From the NCBI GenBank assembly GCA_947172415.1, contig OX359200.1:3102501-3166500 (forward strand): 64,000 bases of DNA, read 5' to 3'. This stretch comes from Chondrosia reniformis (Eukaryota; Porifera; Demospongiae; Chondrillida; Chondrillidae). Position 1 is the stretch's first letter. The number at the start of each line of letters is the position of its first letter. Under the pieces are notes generated by a model. It ran no database searches, was not told where the DNA came from, and worked only from the letters and a program-made list of their open reading frames with translations. The position numbers and the translations under genes are program-made. Of the stretch, positions 53,579-64,000 are shown in pieces.

Positions 53579-53740
53579 GAGGTAAAAATCGGCGTTTTTT
53601 GAAAAATGCCATTTTGACTCCCGCTAGCTAGTAAGTCCTCTAAGGGCCTCATCTCCAAAAAGGCCGTTTTGACCCACAACGGCCATTTTTGGCTGAGGGT
53701 CTTAACGGCCTTACCGATCTATGAGGGAAACAACGGCCTT
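53579..53740 (-). repeat. Satellite 3, inverted terminal monomer
   Basis: From about 53579 the sat3 sequence continues in reverse complement: GGCGTTTTTTGAAAAATGCC, then ATTTTGACTCCCGCTAGC, then GGCCTCATCTCCAAAAAGGC. Just over one diverged monomer is present before satellite 2 in reverse orientation. The turn occurs at GGCCTGTGAGG, which is the inner edge of the hairpin arm. Confidence 0.85.
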
Positions 53741-56700
53741 TTTTCAAAATTGGTGGATATTTTTATCTGTGATAGGTCGTGGAGCTTCGGGGACACTTTA
53801 ATCGGATTCGGCGGCCATTTTTATCCTAGAAACGGTCTTCGTTAGGGCTTCATAGACCATATTTTGGAAATCATCGGCCATTTTTACCTCGGGGATAGTT
53901 CGTAGAGTTTCGGGGACCCTTTAATCGGATTAGGCGGCCATTTTTATCTTAGAAACGGTCTTCGTTAGGCTTCATAGCCCATATTTTCGAAATCGGCGGC
54001 CATTTTTAACTCAGGGATAGGTCGTAGAGCTTCGGGGACCCTTTAATCGCAATCAGCGACCATTTTTATCCTAGAAACGGTCTTCGTTACGGCTTCATAG
54101 CCCATATTTTGAAATCGGCGGCCATTTTTAGCTCGGGTATAGTTCGTAGACCTTCGGGGACCCTTTAATCAGATTCAGCGGCCATTTTTATCCTAGAAAC
54201 AGTCTTCGCTACGGCTTCATAGTCCATATTTTCGAAATCGGCGGCCATTTTTAGCTCTGGAATAGTTTGTAGAGCTTCAGGGACCCTCTTATCAGTTTAG
54301 GCGGCCATTTTTATCCTAGAAACGGTCTTCGTTACGGCTTCATAGCCCATATTTTCGAAATCGGAGGCCATTTTTAACTCAGGGATAGGTCGTAGAGCAT
54401 GGCGGACCCTTTAATCGCAATCAGCGGCCATTTTTATCCTAGAAACCTTCTTCGTTACGGCTTCATAGCCCACATTTTCGAAATCGACGGCTATTTTTAT
54501 CTCGGTGATAGGTCGTACAGCTTCGGGGACCCTTTAATCGGATTCAGCGGCCATTTTTATCCTAGAAAAGGACTTCGTTACAACTTCATAGCCCATATTT
54601 TGGAAATCGGCGGCCATTTTTACCTCGGGTATAGTTCGTAGACCTTCGGGGACCCTTTAATCGGATTCAGCGGCCATTTTTATCCTAGAAACGGTCTTCG
54701 TTACGGCTTCATAGTCCATATTTTCGAAATCGGCGGCCATTTTTAGCTCAGGAATAGTTCGTAGAGCTTCAGGGACCCTTTAATCAGTTTAGGCGGCCAT
54801 TTTTATCCTAGAAACGGTCTTCGTTAGGGCTTCATAGACCATATTTTGGAAATCGTCGGCCATTTTTTTGCTCGGAGATAGTTCGTAGAGCTTCGGGGAC
54901 CCTTTAATCGGATTAGGCGGCCATTTTTATCTTAGAAACGGTCTTCGTTAGGCTTCATAGCCCACATTTTCGAAATCAGCGGCCATTTTTAACTCAGGGA
55001 TAGGTCGTAGAGCTTCGGGGACCCTTTAATCGCAATCAGCGACCATTTTTATCCTAGAAACGGTCTTCGTTACGGCTTCATAGGCCATATTTTGAAATCG
55101 GCGGCCATTTTTAGCCCGGGTATAGTTCGTGGACCTTCGGGGACCCTTTAATCGGATTCAGCGGCCATTTTTATCCTAGAAACGGTCTTCGTTACGGCTT
55201 CATAGTCCATATTTTCGAAATCGGCGGCCATTTTTAGCTCTGGAATAGTTCGTAGAGCTTCAGGGACCCTTTAATCAGTTTAGGCGGCCATTTTTATCCT
55301 AGAAACGGTCTTCGTTACGGCTTCATAGCCCATATTTTCGAAATCGGCGGCCATTTTAACTCAGGGATAGGTCGTAGAGCATGGCGGACCCTTTAATCGC
55401 AATCAGCGGCCATTTTTATCCTAGAAACGGTCTTCGTTACGGCTTCATAGCCCACATTTTCGAAATCGACGGCTATTTTTATCTCGGTGATAGGTCGTAG
55501 AGCTTCGGGGACCCTTTAATCGGATTCAGCGGCCATTTTTATCCTAGAAAAGGTCTTCGTTACGGCTTCATAGCCCATATTTTGGAAATCGTCAGCCATT
55601 TTTAGCTCGGGGATAGTTCGTAGAGCTTCGGGGACCCTTTAATCGGTTTAGGCGGCCATTTTTATCCTAGAAACGGTCTTGGTTACGGCTTCATAGCTCA
55701 TATTTTCGAAATCGACGGCTATTTTTATATCGGCGATAGGTCATAGAGCTTCGGGGACCCTTTAATCGGATTTAGTGGCCATTTTTATCCTAGAAACGGT
55801 CTTCGTTACGGCTTCATAGCCCATATTTTGGAAATCGGCGGCCATTTTAAGCTTGGGGATAGTTCGTAGAGCTTCGGGGACCCTTTAATCGGATTAAGCG
55901 GCCATTTTTATCCTAGAAACGGTCTTCTTACGGCTTCATAGCCCATATTTTGGAAATCGGCGGCCATTTTTAGCTCGGGGATAGTTCGTAGAGTTTCGGG
56001 GACCCTTTAATCGGATTCAGCGGTCATTTTTATCCTAGAAACGGTCTTCGTTACGGCTTCATAGTCCATATTTTAGAAATCGGCGGCCATTTTTAGCTCG
56101 GGGATAGTTCGTAGAGCTTTGGGGACCCTTTAATCGGATTAGGCGGCCATTTTTATCCTAGAAACAGTCTTCGTTACGGCTTCATAGCCCATATTTTGGA
56201 AATCATCGGCCATTTTTACCTCGGGGATAGTTCGTAGAGTTTCGGGGACCCTTTAATCGGATTAGGCGGCCATTTTTATCTTAAAAACGGTCTTCGTTAG
56301 GCTTCATAGCCCATATTTTCGAAATCGGCGGCCATTTTTAACTCAGGGATAGGTCGTAGAGCTTCGGGGACCCTTTAATCGCAATCAGCGACCATTTTTA
56401 TCCTAGAAACGGTCTTCGTTACGGCTTCATAGGCCATATTTTCAAAATCGGCGGCCATTTTTAGCTCGGGTATAGTTCGTAGACCTTCGGGGACCCTTTA
56501 ATCAGATTCAGCGGCCATTTTTATCCTAGAAACACTCTTCGCTACGGCTTCATAGTCCATATTTTCGAAATCGGCGGCCATTTTTAGCTCTGGAATAGTT
56601 CGTAGAGCTTCAGGGACCCTCTTATCAGTTTAGGCGGCCATTTTTATCCTAGAAACGGTCTTCGTTACGGCTTCATAGCCCATATTTTCGAAATCGGCGG

Positions 56701-59700
56701 CCATTTTTAACTCAGGGATAGGTCGTAGAGCATGGCGGACCCTTTAATCGCAATCAGCGGCCATTTTTATCCTAGAAACGGTCTTCGTTACGGCTTCATA
56801 GCCCACATTTTCGAAATCGACGGCTATTTTTATCTCGGTGATAGGTCGTAGAGCTTCGGGGACCCTTTAATCGGATTCAGCGGCCATTTTTATCCTAGAA
56901 AAGGTCTTCGTTACAGCTTCATAGCCCATATTTTGGAAATCGGCGGCCATTTTTACCTCGGGTATAGTTCGTAGACCTTCGGGGACCCTTTAATCGGATT
57001 CAGCGGCCATTTTTATCCTAGAAACGGTCTTCGTTACGGCTTCATAGTCCATATTTTCGAAATCGGCGGCCATTTTTAGCTCTAGAATAGTTCGTAGAGC
57101 TTCAGGGACCCTTTAATCAGTTTAGGCGGCCATTTTTATCCTAGAAACGGTCTTCGTTAGGGCTTCATAGACCATATTTTGGAAATCGTTGGCCATTTTT
57201 TTGCTCGGAGATAGTTCGTAGAGCTTCGGGGACCCTTTAATCGGATTAGGCGGCCATTTTTATCTTAGAAACGGTCTTCGTTAGGCTTCATAGCCCATAT
57301 TTTCGAAATCGGCGGCCATTTTTAACTCAGGGATAGGTCGTAGAGCTTCGGGGACCCTTTAATCGCAATCAGCGACCATTTTAATCCTAGAAACGGTCTT
57401 CATTACGGCTTCAAAGGCCATATTTTGAAATCGGCGGCCATTTTTAGCTCGGGGATAGTTCGTAGACCATCGGGGACCCTTTAATCGGATTCAGCGGCCA
57501 TTTTTATTCTAGAAACGGTCTTCGTTACGGCTTCATAGTCCATATTTTCGAAATCGGCGGCCATTTTTAGCTCTGGAATAGTTCTTAGATCTTCAGGGAC
57601 CCTTTAATCAGTTTAGGCGGCCATTTTATCCTAGAAACGGTCTTCGTTACGGCTTCATAGCCCATATTTTCGAAATCGGCGGCCATTTTTAACTCAGGGA
57701 TAGGTCGTAGAACATCGCGGACCCTTTAATCGCAATCAGCGACCATTTTTATCCTAGAAACGGTCTTCGTTACGGCTTCATAGCCCACATTTTCGAAATC
57801 GACGGCTATTTTTATTTCGGTGATAGGTCGTAGAGCTTCGGGGACCCTTTAATCGGATTCAGCGGCCATTTTTATCCTAGAAAAGGTCTTCGTTACGGCT
57901 TCATAGCCCATATTTTCGAAATCGGCAGCCATTTTTAGCTCGGGGATAGTTCGTAGAGCTTCGGGGACCCTTTAATCTCTTTAGGCGGCCATTTTTATCC
58001 TAGAATCGGTCTTGGTTACGGCTTCATAGCTCATATTTTCGAAATCGACGGCTATTTTTATATCGGCGATAGGTCATAGAGCTTCGGGGACTCTTTAATC
58101 GGATTTAGCGGCCATTTTTATCCTAGAAACGGTCTTCGTTACGGCTTCATAGCCCATATTTTGGAAATCGGCGCCATTTTAAGCTCGGGGATAGTTCGTA
58201 GAGCGTCGGGGACCCTTTCATCGGATTAGGCGGCCATTTTTATCCTAGAAACGGTCTTCTTACGGCTTCATAGCCCATATTTTGGAAATCGGCGGCCATT
58301 TTTATCTCCATGATAGGTCGTAGAGCATCGGGGACCCTTTAATCGGATTCAGCGGCCATTTTTATCCTAGAAACGGTCTTCGTTACGGCTTCATAGCCCA
58401 TATTTTGGAAATCGGTGGCCATTTTTATCTCGGGGATAGTTCGTAGAGCTTCGGGGACCCTTTAATCGGTTTAGGCGGCCATTTTTATCCTAGAAACGGT
58501 CTTCGTTACGGCTTCATGGCCCATATTTTCGTAATCGACGGCTATTTTTATATCGGTGATAGGTCGTAGAGCTTCGGGGACCCTTTAATCGGATTCAGCG
58601 GCCATTTTTATCTTAGAAACGGTCTTCGTTAGGCTTCATAGCCCATATTTTCGAAATCGGCGGCCATTTTTAACTCAGGGATAGGTTGTAGAGCTTCGGG
58701 GACCCTTTAATCGCAATCAGCGACCATTTTTATCCTAGAAACGGTCTTCTTACGGCTTCATAGCCCATATTTTGGAAATCGGCGGCCATTTTTAGCTCGG
58801 GGATAGTTCGTAGAGTTTCGGGGACCCTTTAATCGGATTCAGCGGTCATTTTTATCCTAGAAACGGTCTTCGTTACGGCTTCATAGTCCATATTTTAGAA
58901 ATCGGCGGCCATTTTTAGCTCGGGGATAGTTCGTAGAGCTTTGGGGACCCTTTAATCGGATTAGGCGGCCATTTTTATCCTAGAAACAGTCTTCGTTACG
59001 GCTTCATAGCCCATATTTTGGAAATCATCGGCCATTTTTACCTCGGGGATAGTTCGTAGAGTTTCGGGGACCCTTTAATCGGATTAGGCGGCCATTTTTA
59101 TCTTAGAAACGGTCTTCGTTAGGCTTCATAGCCCATATTTTCGAAATCGGCGGCCATTTTTAACTCAGGGATAGGTCGTAGAGCTTCGGGGACCCTTTAA
59201 TCGCAATCAGCGACCATTTTTATCCTAGAAACGGTCTTCGTTACGGCTTCATAGGCCATATTTTCAAAATCGGCGGCCATTTTTAGCTCGGGTATAGTTC
59301 GTAGACCTTCGGGGACCCTTTAATCAGATTCAGCGGCCATTTTTATCCTAGAAACACTCTTCGCTACGGCTTCATAGTCCATATTTTCGAAATCGGCGGC
59401 CATTTTTAGCTCTGGAATAGTTCGTAGAGCTTCAGGGACCCTTTTATCAGTTTAGGCGGCCATTTTTATCCTAGAAACGGTCTTCGTTACGGCTTCATAG
59501 CCCATATTTTCGAAATCGGCGGCCATTTTTAACTCAGGGATAGGTCGTAGAGCATGGCGGACCCTTTAATCGGATTAGGCGGCCATTTTTATCTTAGAAA
59601 CGGTCTTCGTTAGGCTTCATAGCCCATATTTTCGAAATCGGCGGCCATTTTTAACTCAGGGATAGGTCGTAGAGCTTCGGGGACCCTTTAATCGCAATCA

Positions 59701-62700
59701 GCGACCATTTTTATCCTAGAAACGGTCTTCTTACGGCTTCATAGCCCATATTTTGGAAATCGACAGTCATTTTTAGCTCGGTGATGGGTCGTAGAGCTTC
59801 GGGGACCCTTTAATCGGATTCAGCGGCCATTTTTATCCTAGAAACGGTCTTCGTTACGGTTTCATAGTCCATATTTTCGAAATCGGCTGCCATTTTTAGC
59901 TCGGAAATAGTTCGTAGAGCTTCAGGGACCCTTTCATCAGTTTAGGCGGCCATTTTTATCCTAGAAACGGTCTTTGTTACGGCTTCATAGCCCACATTTT
60001 CGAAATCCACGGCTATTTTAATCTCGGTGATAGGTCGTAGAGCTTCGGGGACCCTTTTATCGGATTCAGCGGCCATTTTTATCCTAGAAACGGTCTTCGT
60101 TACGGCTTCATAGCCCATATTTTGGAAATCGGCAGCCATTTTTAGCTCGGGGATAGTTCGTAGAGCTTCGGGGACCCTTTAATCGGTTTAGGCGGCCATT
60201 TTTATCCTAGAAACGGTCTTGGTTACGGCTTCATAGCCCATATTTTGGAAATCGGCGGCCATTTTTAGCTCGGTGATAGGTCATAGAGCTTCGAGGACCC
60301 TTTAATCGGATTCAGCGGCCATTTTTATCCTAGAAACGGTCTTCATTACGGCTTCATAGCCCATCTTTTGGAAATCGGCGGCCATTTTAAGCTCGGGGAT
60401 AGGTCGTAGAGCTTAGGGGACCCTTTAATCGGTTTAGGCGGCCATTTTTATCCTAGAAACGGTCTTGGTTACGGCTTCATAACCCATATTTTGGGAATCG
60501 GCGGCCATTTTTAGCTCGGTGATAGGTCATAGAGCTTCGGGGACCCTTTAATCGGATTCAGCGGCCATTTTTATCCTAGAAACGGTCTTGGTTACGGCTT
60601 CATAGCCCATAATTTGGAAATCGGCGGCCATTTTTAGCTCGGTGATAGGTCATAGAGCTTCGGGGACCCTTTAATCGGATTCAGCGGCCATTTTTATCCT
60701 AGAAACGGTCTTCGTTACGGCTTCATAGCCCATATTTTGGAAATCGGCGGCCATTTTTAGCTCGGGGATAGGTCGTAGAGCTTAGGGGACCTTTTAATCG
60801 GTTTAGGCGGCCATTTTTATCCTAGAAATGGTCTTTGTTACGGCTTCATAGCCTACATTTTCGAAATCGGCGGCCATTTTTATCTCCGTGATAGGTCGTA
60901 GAGCTTCGGGGACCCTTTAATCGGATTAGGCGGCTATTTTTATCCTAGAAAGGGTCTTCGTCACGGCTTCGTCGCCCATATTTTCGAAATCGGCAGCCAT
61001 TTTTAGTTTGGGGATACTTCATAGAGCTTTGGGGACCCTTCAATCGGATTAGGCGGCCATTTTATCCTGGAAACGGTCTTAATTACGGCTTTATAGCCCA
61101 TATTTTCGAAATCGGCGGCCATATTTAACTCGGGGATAGGTCGTAGAGCTTCGGGGACCCTTTAATCGGATTCGGCGGCCATTTTTATCCTAGAAATGGT
61201 CTTCGTTAGGGAGTCATAGCCCATATTTTCGAAATCAGCGGCCATTTTTATCTTGTTGATAGGTCGTAGAGCTTCGGGGACCCTTTATTCGGATTCCGCG
61301 GCCATTTTCATCCTAGAAACGGTCTTCGGTACGGCTTCATAGCCCATATTTTCGAAATCGGCAGCCATTTTTAACTCTGGGATAGATCGTAGAGCTTCGG
61401 GTACCCTTTAATTGGATTCAGCTGCCATTGTTATCCTAGAAACGGTCTTCGGTACGCTTCATAACCCATATTTTCGAAATGGGCGGCCATTTTATCTCGG
61501 TGATAGGTCGTAGAGCTTCAGGGACCCTATAATCGGATTCGGCGGCCATTTTTATCCTAGAAATGGTCTTCGTTAGGGTGTCATAACCCATATTTTCGAA
61601 ATCAACGGCCATTTTTAACTCAGGGATAGGTCTTCGATCTTCGGGGACCCTTTATTTGTATTTGGCGGCAATTTTTATCTAGGTGATAGGTCGTAGAGAT
61701 TCGGGGACCCTTTAATTGGATTCGGCGGCCATTTTTATCCTAGAAACGGTTTTCGGTACGGCTTCATAGCCAATATTTTCGAAATCAACGGCCATTTTTA
61801 ACTCGGGGATAGGTCTTCGATCTTCGGGGAACCTTTATTTGTATTCGGCGGCCCTTTTTATCCTAAAAACGGTCTTCGGTACTCCTTCATAGCCCACATT
61901 TTCGAAATAGGCGGCCATTTTTAACTCGGTGATAGTTCGTAGAGCTTCAGGGACCCTTTATTCGGATTCAGCGGCCATTTTTATCCTAGTAACGGTCTTC
62001 GGTACCGCTTCATAGCCCATATTTTCGAAATCGGCGGCCATTTTTATCTCGGTGATAGGTCATAGAACTTCGGGGACCCTTTAATCGGATTCAGCGGCCA
62101 TTTTCATCCTAGAAACGGTCTTCGGTACGACTTCATAGCCCATATTTTCGAAATCGGCGGCCATTTTTATTTTTGTGATAGGTAGTAGAGCTTCAGGGCC
62201 CCTTTAATCGGATTTGGCGGCCATTTTTATCCTAGAAATGGTTTTCGTTACAACTTCATAGCCCATATTTTCGACTTCGGCGGCCATTTATATCTTGTTG
62301 ATTCGTCGTAGAGCTTCGGGGACCCTTTATTCGGATCCTGCGGCCATTTTCATCCTAGAAACGGTCTTCGGTACGGCTTCATAGCCCATATTTTTAAAAT
62401 CGGCGGCCATGTTTAACTCGGGGATAGATCGTAGAGCTTTGGGGACCCTTAATTCGGATTCGGCGGCCATTTTTCTCCTATAATCGGTCTTCGTTACAAC
62501 TTCATAGTCCATATTTTCGAAATCATCGGCCATTTATAAGTCGGGGATAGGTCGTAGAGCTTAGGGGACCCTTTAATCCGGTTCAGTGGCCATTTTTATC
62601 CTAGAAATGGACTTCAGTACAGCTTCATAGCCCATATTTTCGAAATCGGCGGCCATTTTAATTTCGGCGATAGGTCGTAAACCTTCTGGGACCTTTTAAT

Positions 62701-63914
62701 CGGATTCAGCGGCCATTTTTATCCTAGAAACGGTCTTCGGTACGCTTCATAGCCCATATTTTCGAGATGGCCGGCCATTTTATCTCGGTGATAGGTCATA
62801 GAGCTTCAGGGACCCTATAATCGGATTCGCCGGCCATTTTTATCCTAGAAATGGTCTTCGTCACGGCTTCATAGCCCATATTTTCGAAATCAGCGGCCAT
62901 TTTTAAGTCGGGGATAGGTCGTGGAGCTTCGGGGACCCTTTAATCGGATTCAGCGGCCATTTTTATCCTAGAAATGGACTTCGGTACGGCTTCATAGCCC
63001 ATATTTTCGAAATCGGCGGCCATTTTTATCTCGCTGATAGGTCGTAGAGCTTCGGGGACACTTTAATCAGATTGAGCGGCCATTTTTATCCTAGAAACGG
63101 TCTTCGGTACGGCTTCATAGCCCATATTTTCGAAATTGGCGGCCATTTTTAACTCAGGGATAGGTCGTAGAGCTTCGGGGACCCTTTAATCGGATTCGGC
63201 GGCCATTTTTATCCTAGAAATGGTCTTCGTTAGGGAGTCATAGCCCATATTTTCGAAATCGGCGACCATTTTTATCTTATTGATAGGTCGTAGAGCTTCG
63301 GGACCCTTTAATCAGATTGAGCGGCCATTTTTATCCTAGAAACGGTCTTCGGTACGGCTTCATAGCCCATATTTTCGAAATTGGCGGCCATTTTTAACTC
63401 GGGGATAGGTCGTAGAGCTTCGGGGACCCTTTAATCAGATTAGGCGGCCATTTTTATCCTAGAAACGGTCTTTGTTACAACTTCATAGCCCATATTTTCG
63501 AAATCGGCGACCATTTTAATCTTATTGATAGGTCGTAGAGCTTCGGGACCCTTTATTCGGATTCAGCGGCAATTTTTATCCTAGAAACAGTCTTTGGTAC
63601 GGCTTCACAGCCCATATTTTCGAAATCGTTGGTCTTTTTTAACTCGGGGATAGATCGTAGTGTTTCGGGGACCCTTTAATCGGATTCGGCGGCCATTTTT
63701 ATCCTAGAAACGGTCTTCGGTACGGCTTCACGGCCAATATGTTCGAAATCGTTGGTCTTTTTTAACTCGGGGATAGATCGTAGAATTTCGGGGACCCTTT
63801 AATCGGATTAGGCGGCCATTTTTATCCTAGAAATGGTCTTCGTTACAAGTTCATAGCCCACATTTTCGAAATCGGCGACCATTTTTATCTTGTTGATGGG
63901 TCGTAGAGCTTCGG
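53741..63914 (-). repeat. Satellite 2, 123-bp monomer, reverse arm (about 83 copies)
   Basis: The same 123-bp monomer as in the left arm but on the minus strand, so the plus strand reads GGCGGCCATTTTTATCCTAG, then AAACGGTCTTCGTTACGGCT, then TCATAGCCCATATTTTCGAA and so on. The joint with satellite 3 is at TTTTCAAAATTGGTGG, the same monomer position as the left joint. Arm-specific variants such as TTTAATCGCAATCAGCGACC and GAGCATGGCGGACC are common here and not seen in the left arm. Minus-strand frames at 59942-60139 and 62327-62533 are monomers without the usual TAA. The array ends abruptly after GTAGAGCTTCGG. Confidence 0.95.
53871..59600 (-). repeat. Satellite 2 reverse-arm higher-order repeats
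   Basis: Marker variants recur at monomer-multiple offsets: TCATCGGCCATTTTTACCTC at 53871, 56203 and 59025 (2332 and 2822 bp, close to 19 and 23 monomers), and CATGGCGGACC at 54398, 55380, 56731 and 59553 (982, 1351 and 2822 bp, close to 8, 11 and 23 monomers). A seven-T variant TTTTTTTGCTCGGAG occurs near 54864 and 57197. Nested higher-order organisation is clear; exact block limits need a dot plot. Confidence 0.8.
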
Positions 63915-64000
63915 CATACCTGCCAAGTCTCACGCATCTGGCGTGAGACACACGCATTTGACCGTCATGTCACGCTCACACGCATATCTGTGCCAGATCT
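63915..64000. other. Start of a non-satellite sequence cut by the window end
   Basis: Satellite 2 stops within GAGCTTCGG and is followed by CATACCTGCCAAGTCTCACG and repeated CACGC-type words (CACGCATCTG, CACGCATTTG, CACGCTCACACGCATATCTG). It contains a perfect hairpin and ends in AGATCT. It resembles the terminus of a dispersed element more than a gene, but too little is present to name it. Confidence 0.55.
63927..63949. repeat. Perfect 9-bp-stem hairpin at the window end
   Basis: GTCTCACGC (63927-63935), loop ATCTG, GCGTGAGAC (63941-63949). The stem is fully complementary. It lies about 12 bases inside the joint with satellite 2, as an element-end hairpin would. Confidence 0.8.

Noticed and set aside
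51485..53602. Overlapping open frames of 66-259 codons on both strands in the 145-bp repeat array
   Set aside because: They repeat the same peptide phrases in rotating frames because 145 is not a multiple of three. They carry single-base indels between copies and overlap on both strands. They are translations of a satellite, not genes.
36375..63914. CENP-B box (NTTCGNNNNANNCGGGN) in satellite 2 or 3, which would support a centromere
   Set aside because: The nearest words (CTTCGTTACGGC, TTTCGAAATCGGCGG) lack the required A and CGGG spacing. No centromere claim is made from sequence alone.

Overview
This is a gene-poor eukaryotic window made almost entirely of tandem repeats, with a few DNA-transposon-like insertions. 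I find no convincing protein-coding gene, rRNA, tRNA or CRISPR array. Short TIR elements with TA target duplications, one with pogo/Tigger-like ends, plus thousands of satellite units point to a metazoan genome, probably an invertebrate. That is an inference from element style only. A pericentromeric, centromeric or other heterochromatic block is plausible but not shown by the sequence.

Layout. (1) 1-36374: satellite 1 (sat1), an AT-rich 13-bp minisatellite (TAGTTGTATGTAC), arranged in long higher-order units that begin near 0.2, 9.0 and 20.4 kb. Each unit carries one copy of a chimeric module (2375-2926, 11593-12148, 24243-24816). The module is a fragment of satellite 2 with a ~390-bp hairpin-ended element inserted at TA. 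Sat1 is further interrupted by a 1475-bp TIR element (5290-6764), a diverged reverse-strand relative of the hairpin-ended element (34504-34868), ~300 bp of unassigned DNA, and a 770-bp pogo/Tigger-like element (35470-36239). (2) 36375-51503: satellite 2 (sat2), a 123-bp monomer built of two related halves, in forward orientation. (3) 51504-53740: satellite 3 (sat3), a 145-bp monomer that is itself a quasi-palindrome. It is forward up to about 53578 and then inverted. (4) 53741-63914: sat2 again, in reverse orientation. (5) 63915-64000: the edge of a different sequence with a perfect 9-bp-stem hairpin.

The most striking structure is the right half. Two long sat2 arms (about 15.1 and 10.2 kb) face each other across a self-complementary satellite, both arms break off at the same point of the sat2 monomer, and the orientation switch lies inside sat3. 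Sat2 is also unusual because 123 bp is 41 codons. One reading frame is open across the monomer apart from one recurrent in-frame TAA, and it stays open in some monomers.

All repeat boundaries come from reading by eye and are good to a few bases at element ends and tens of bases at array edges. Identity to named repeat families was not searched.
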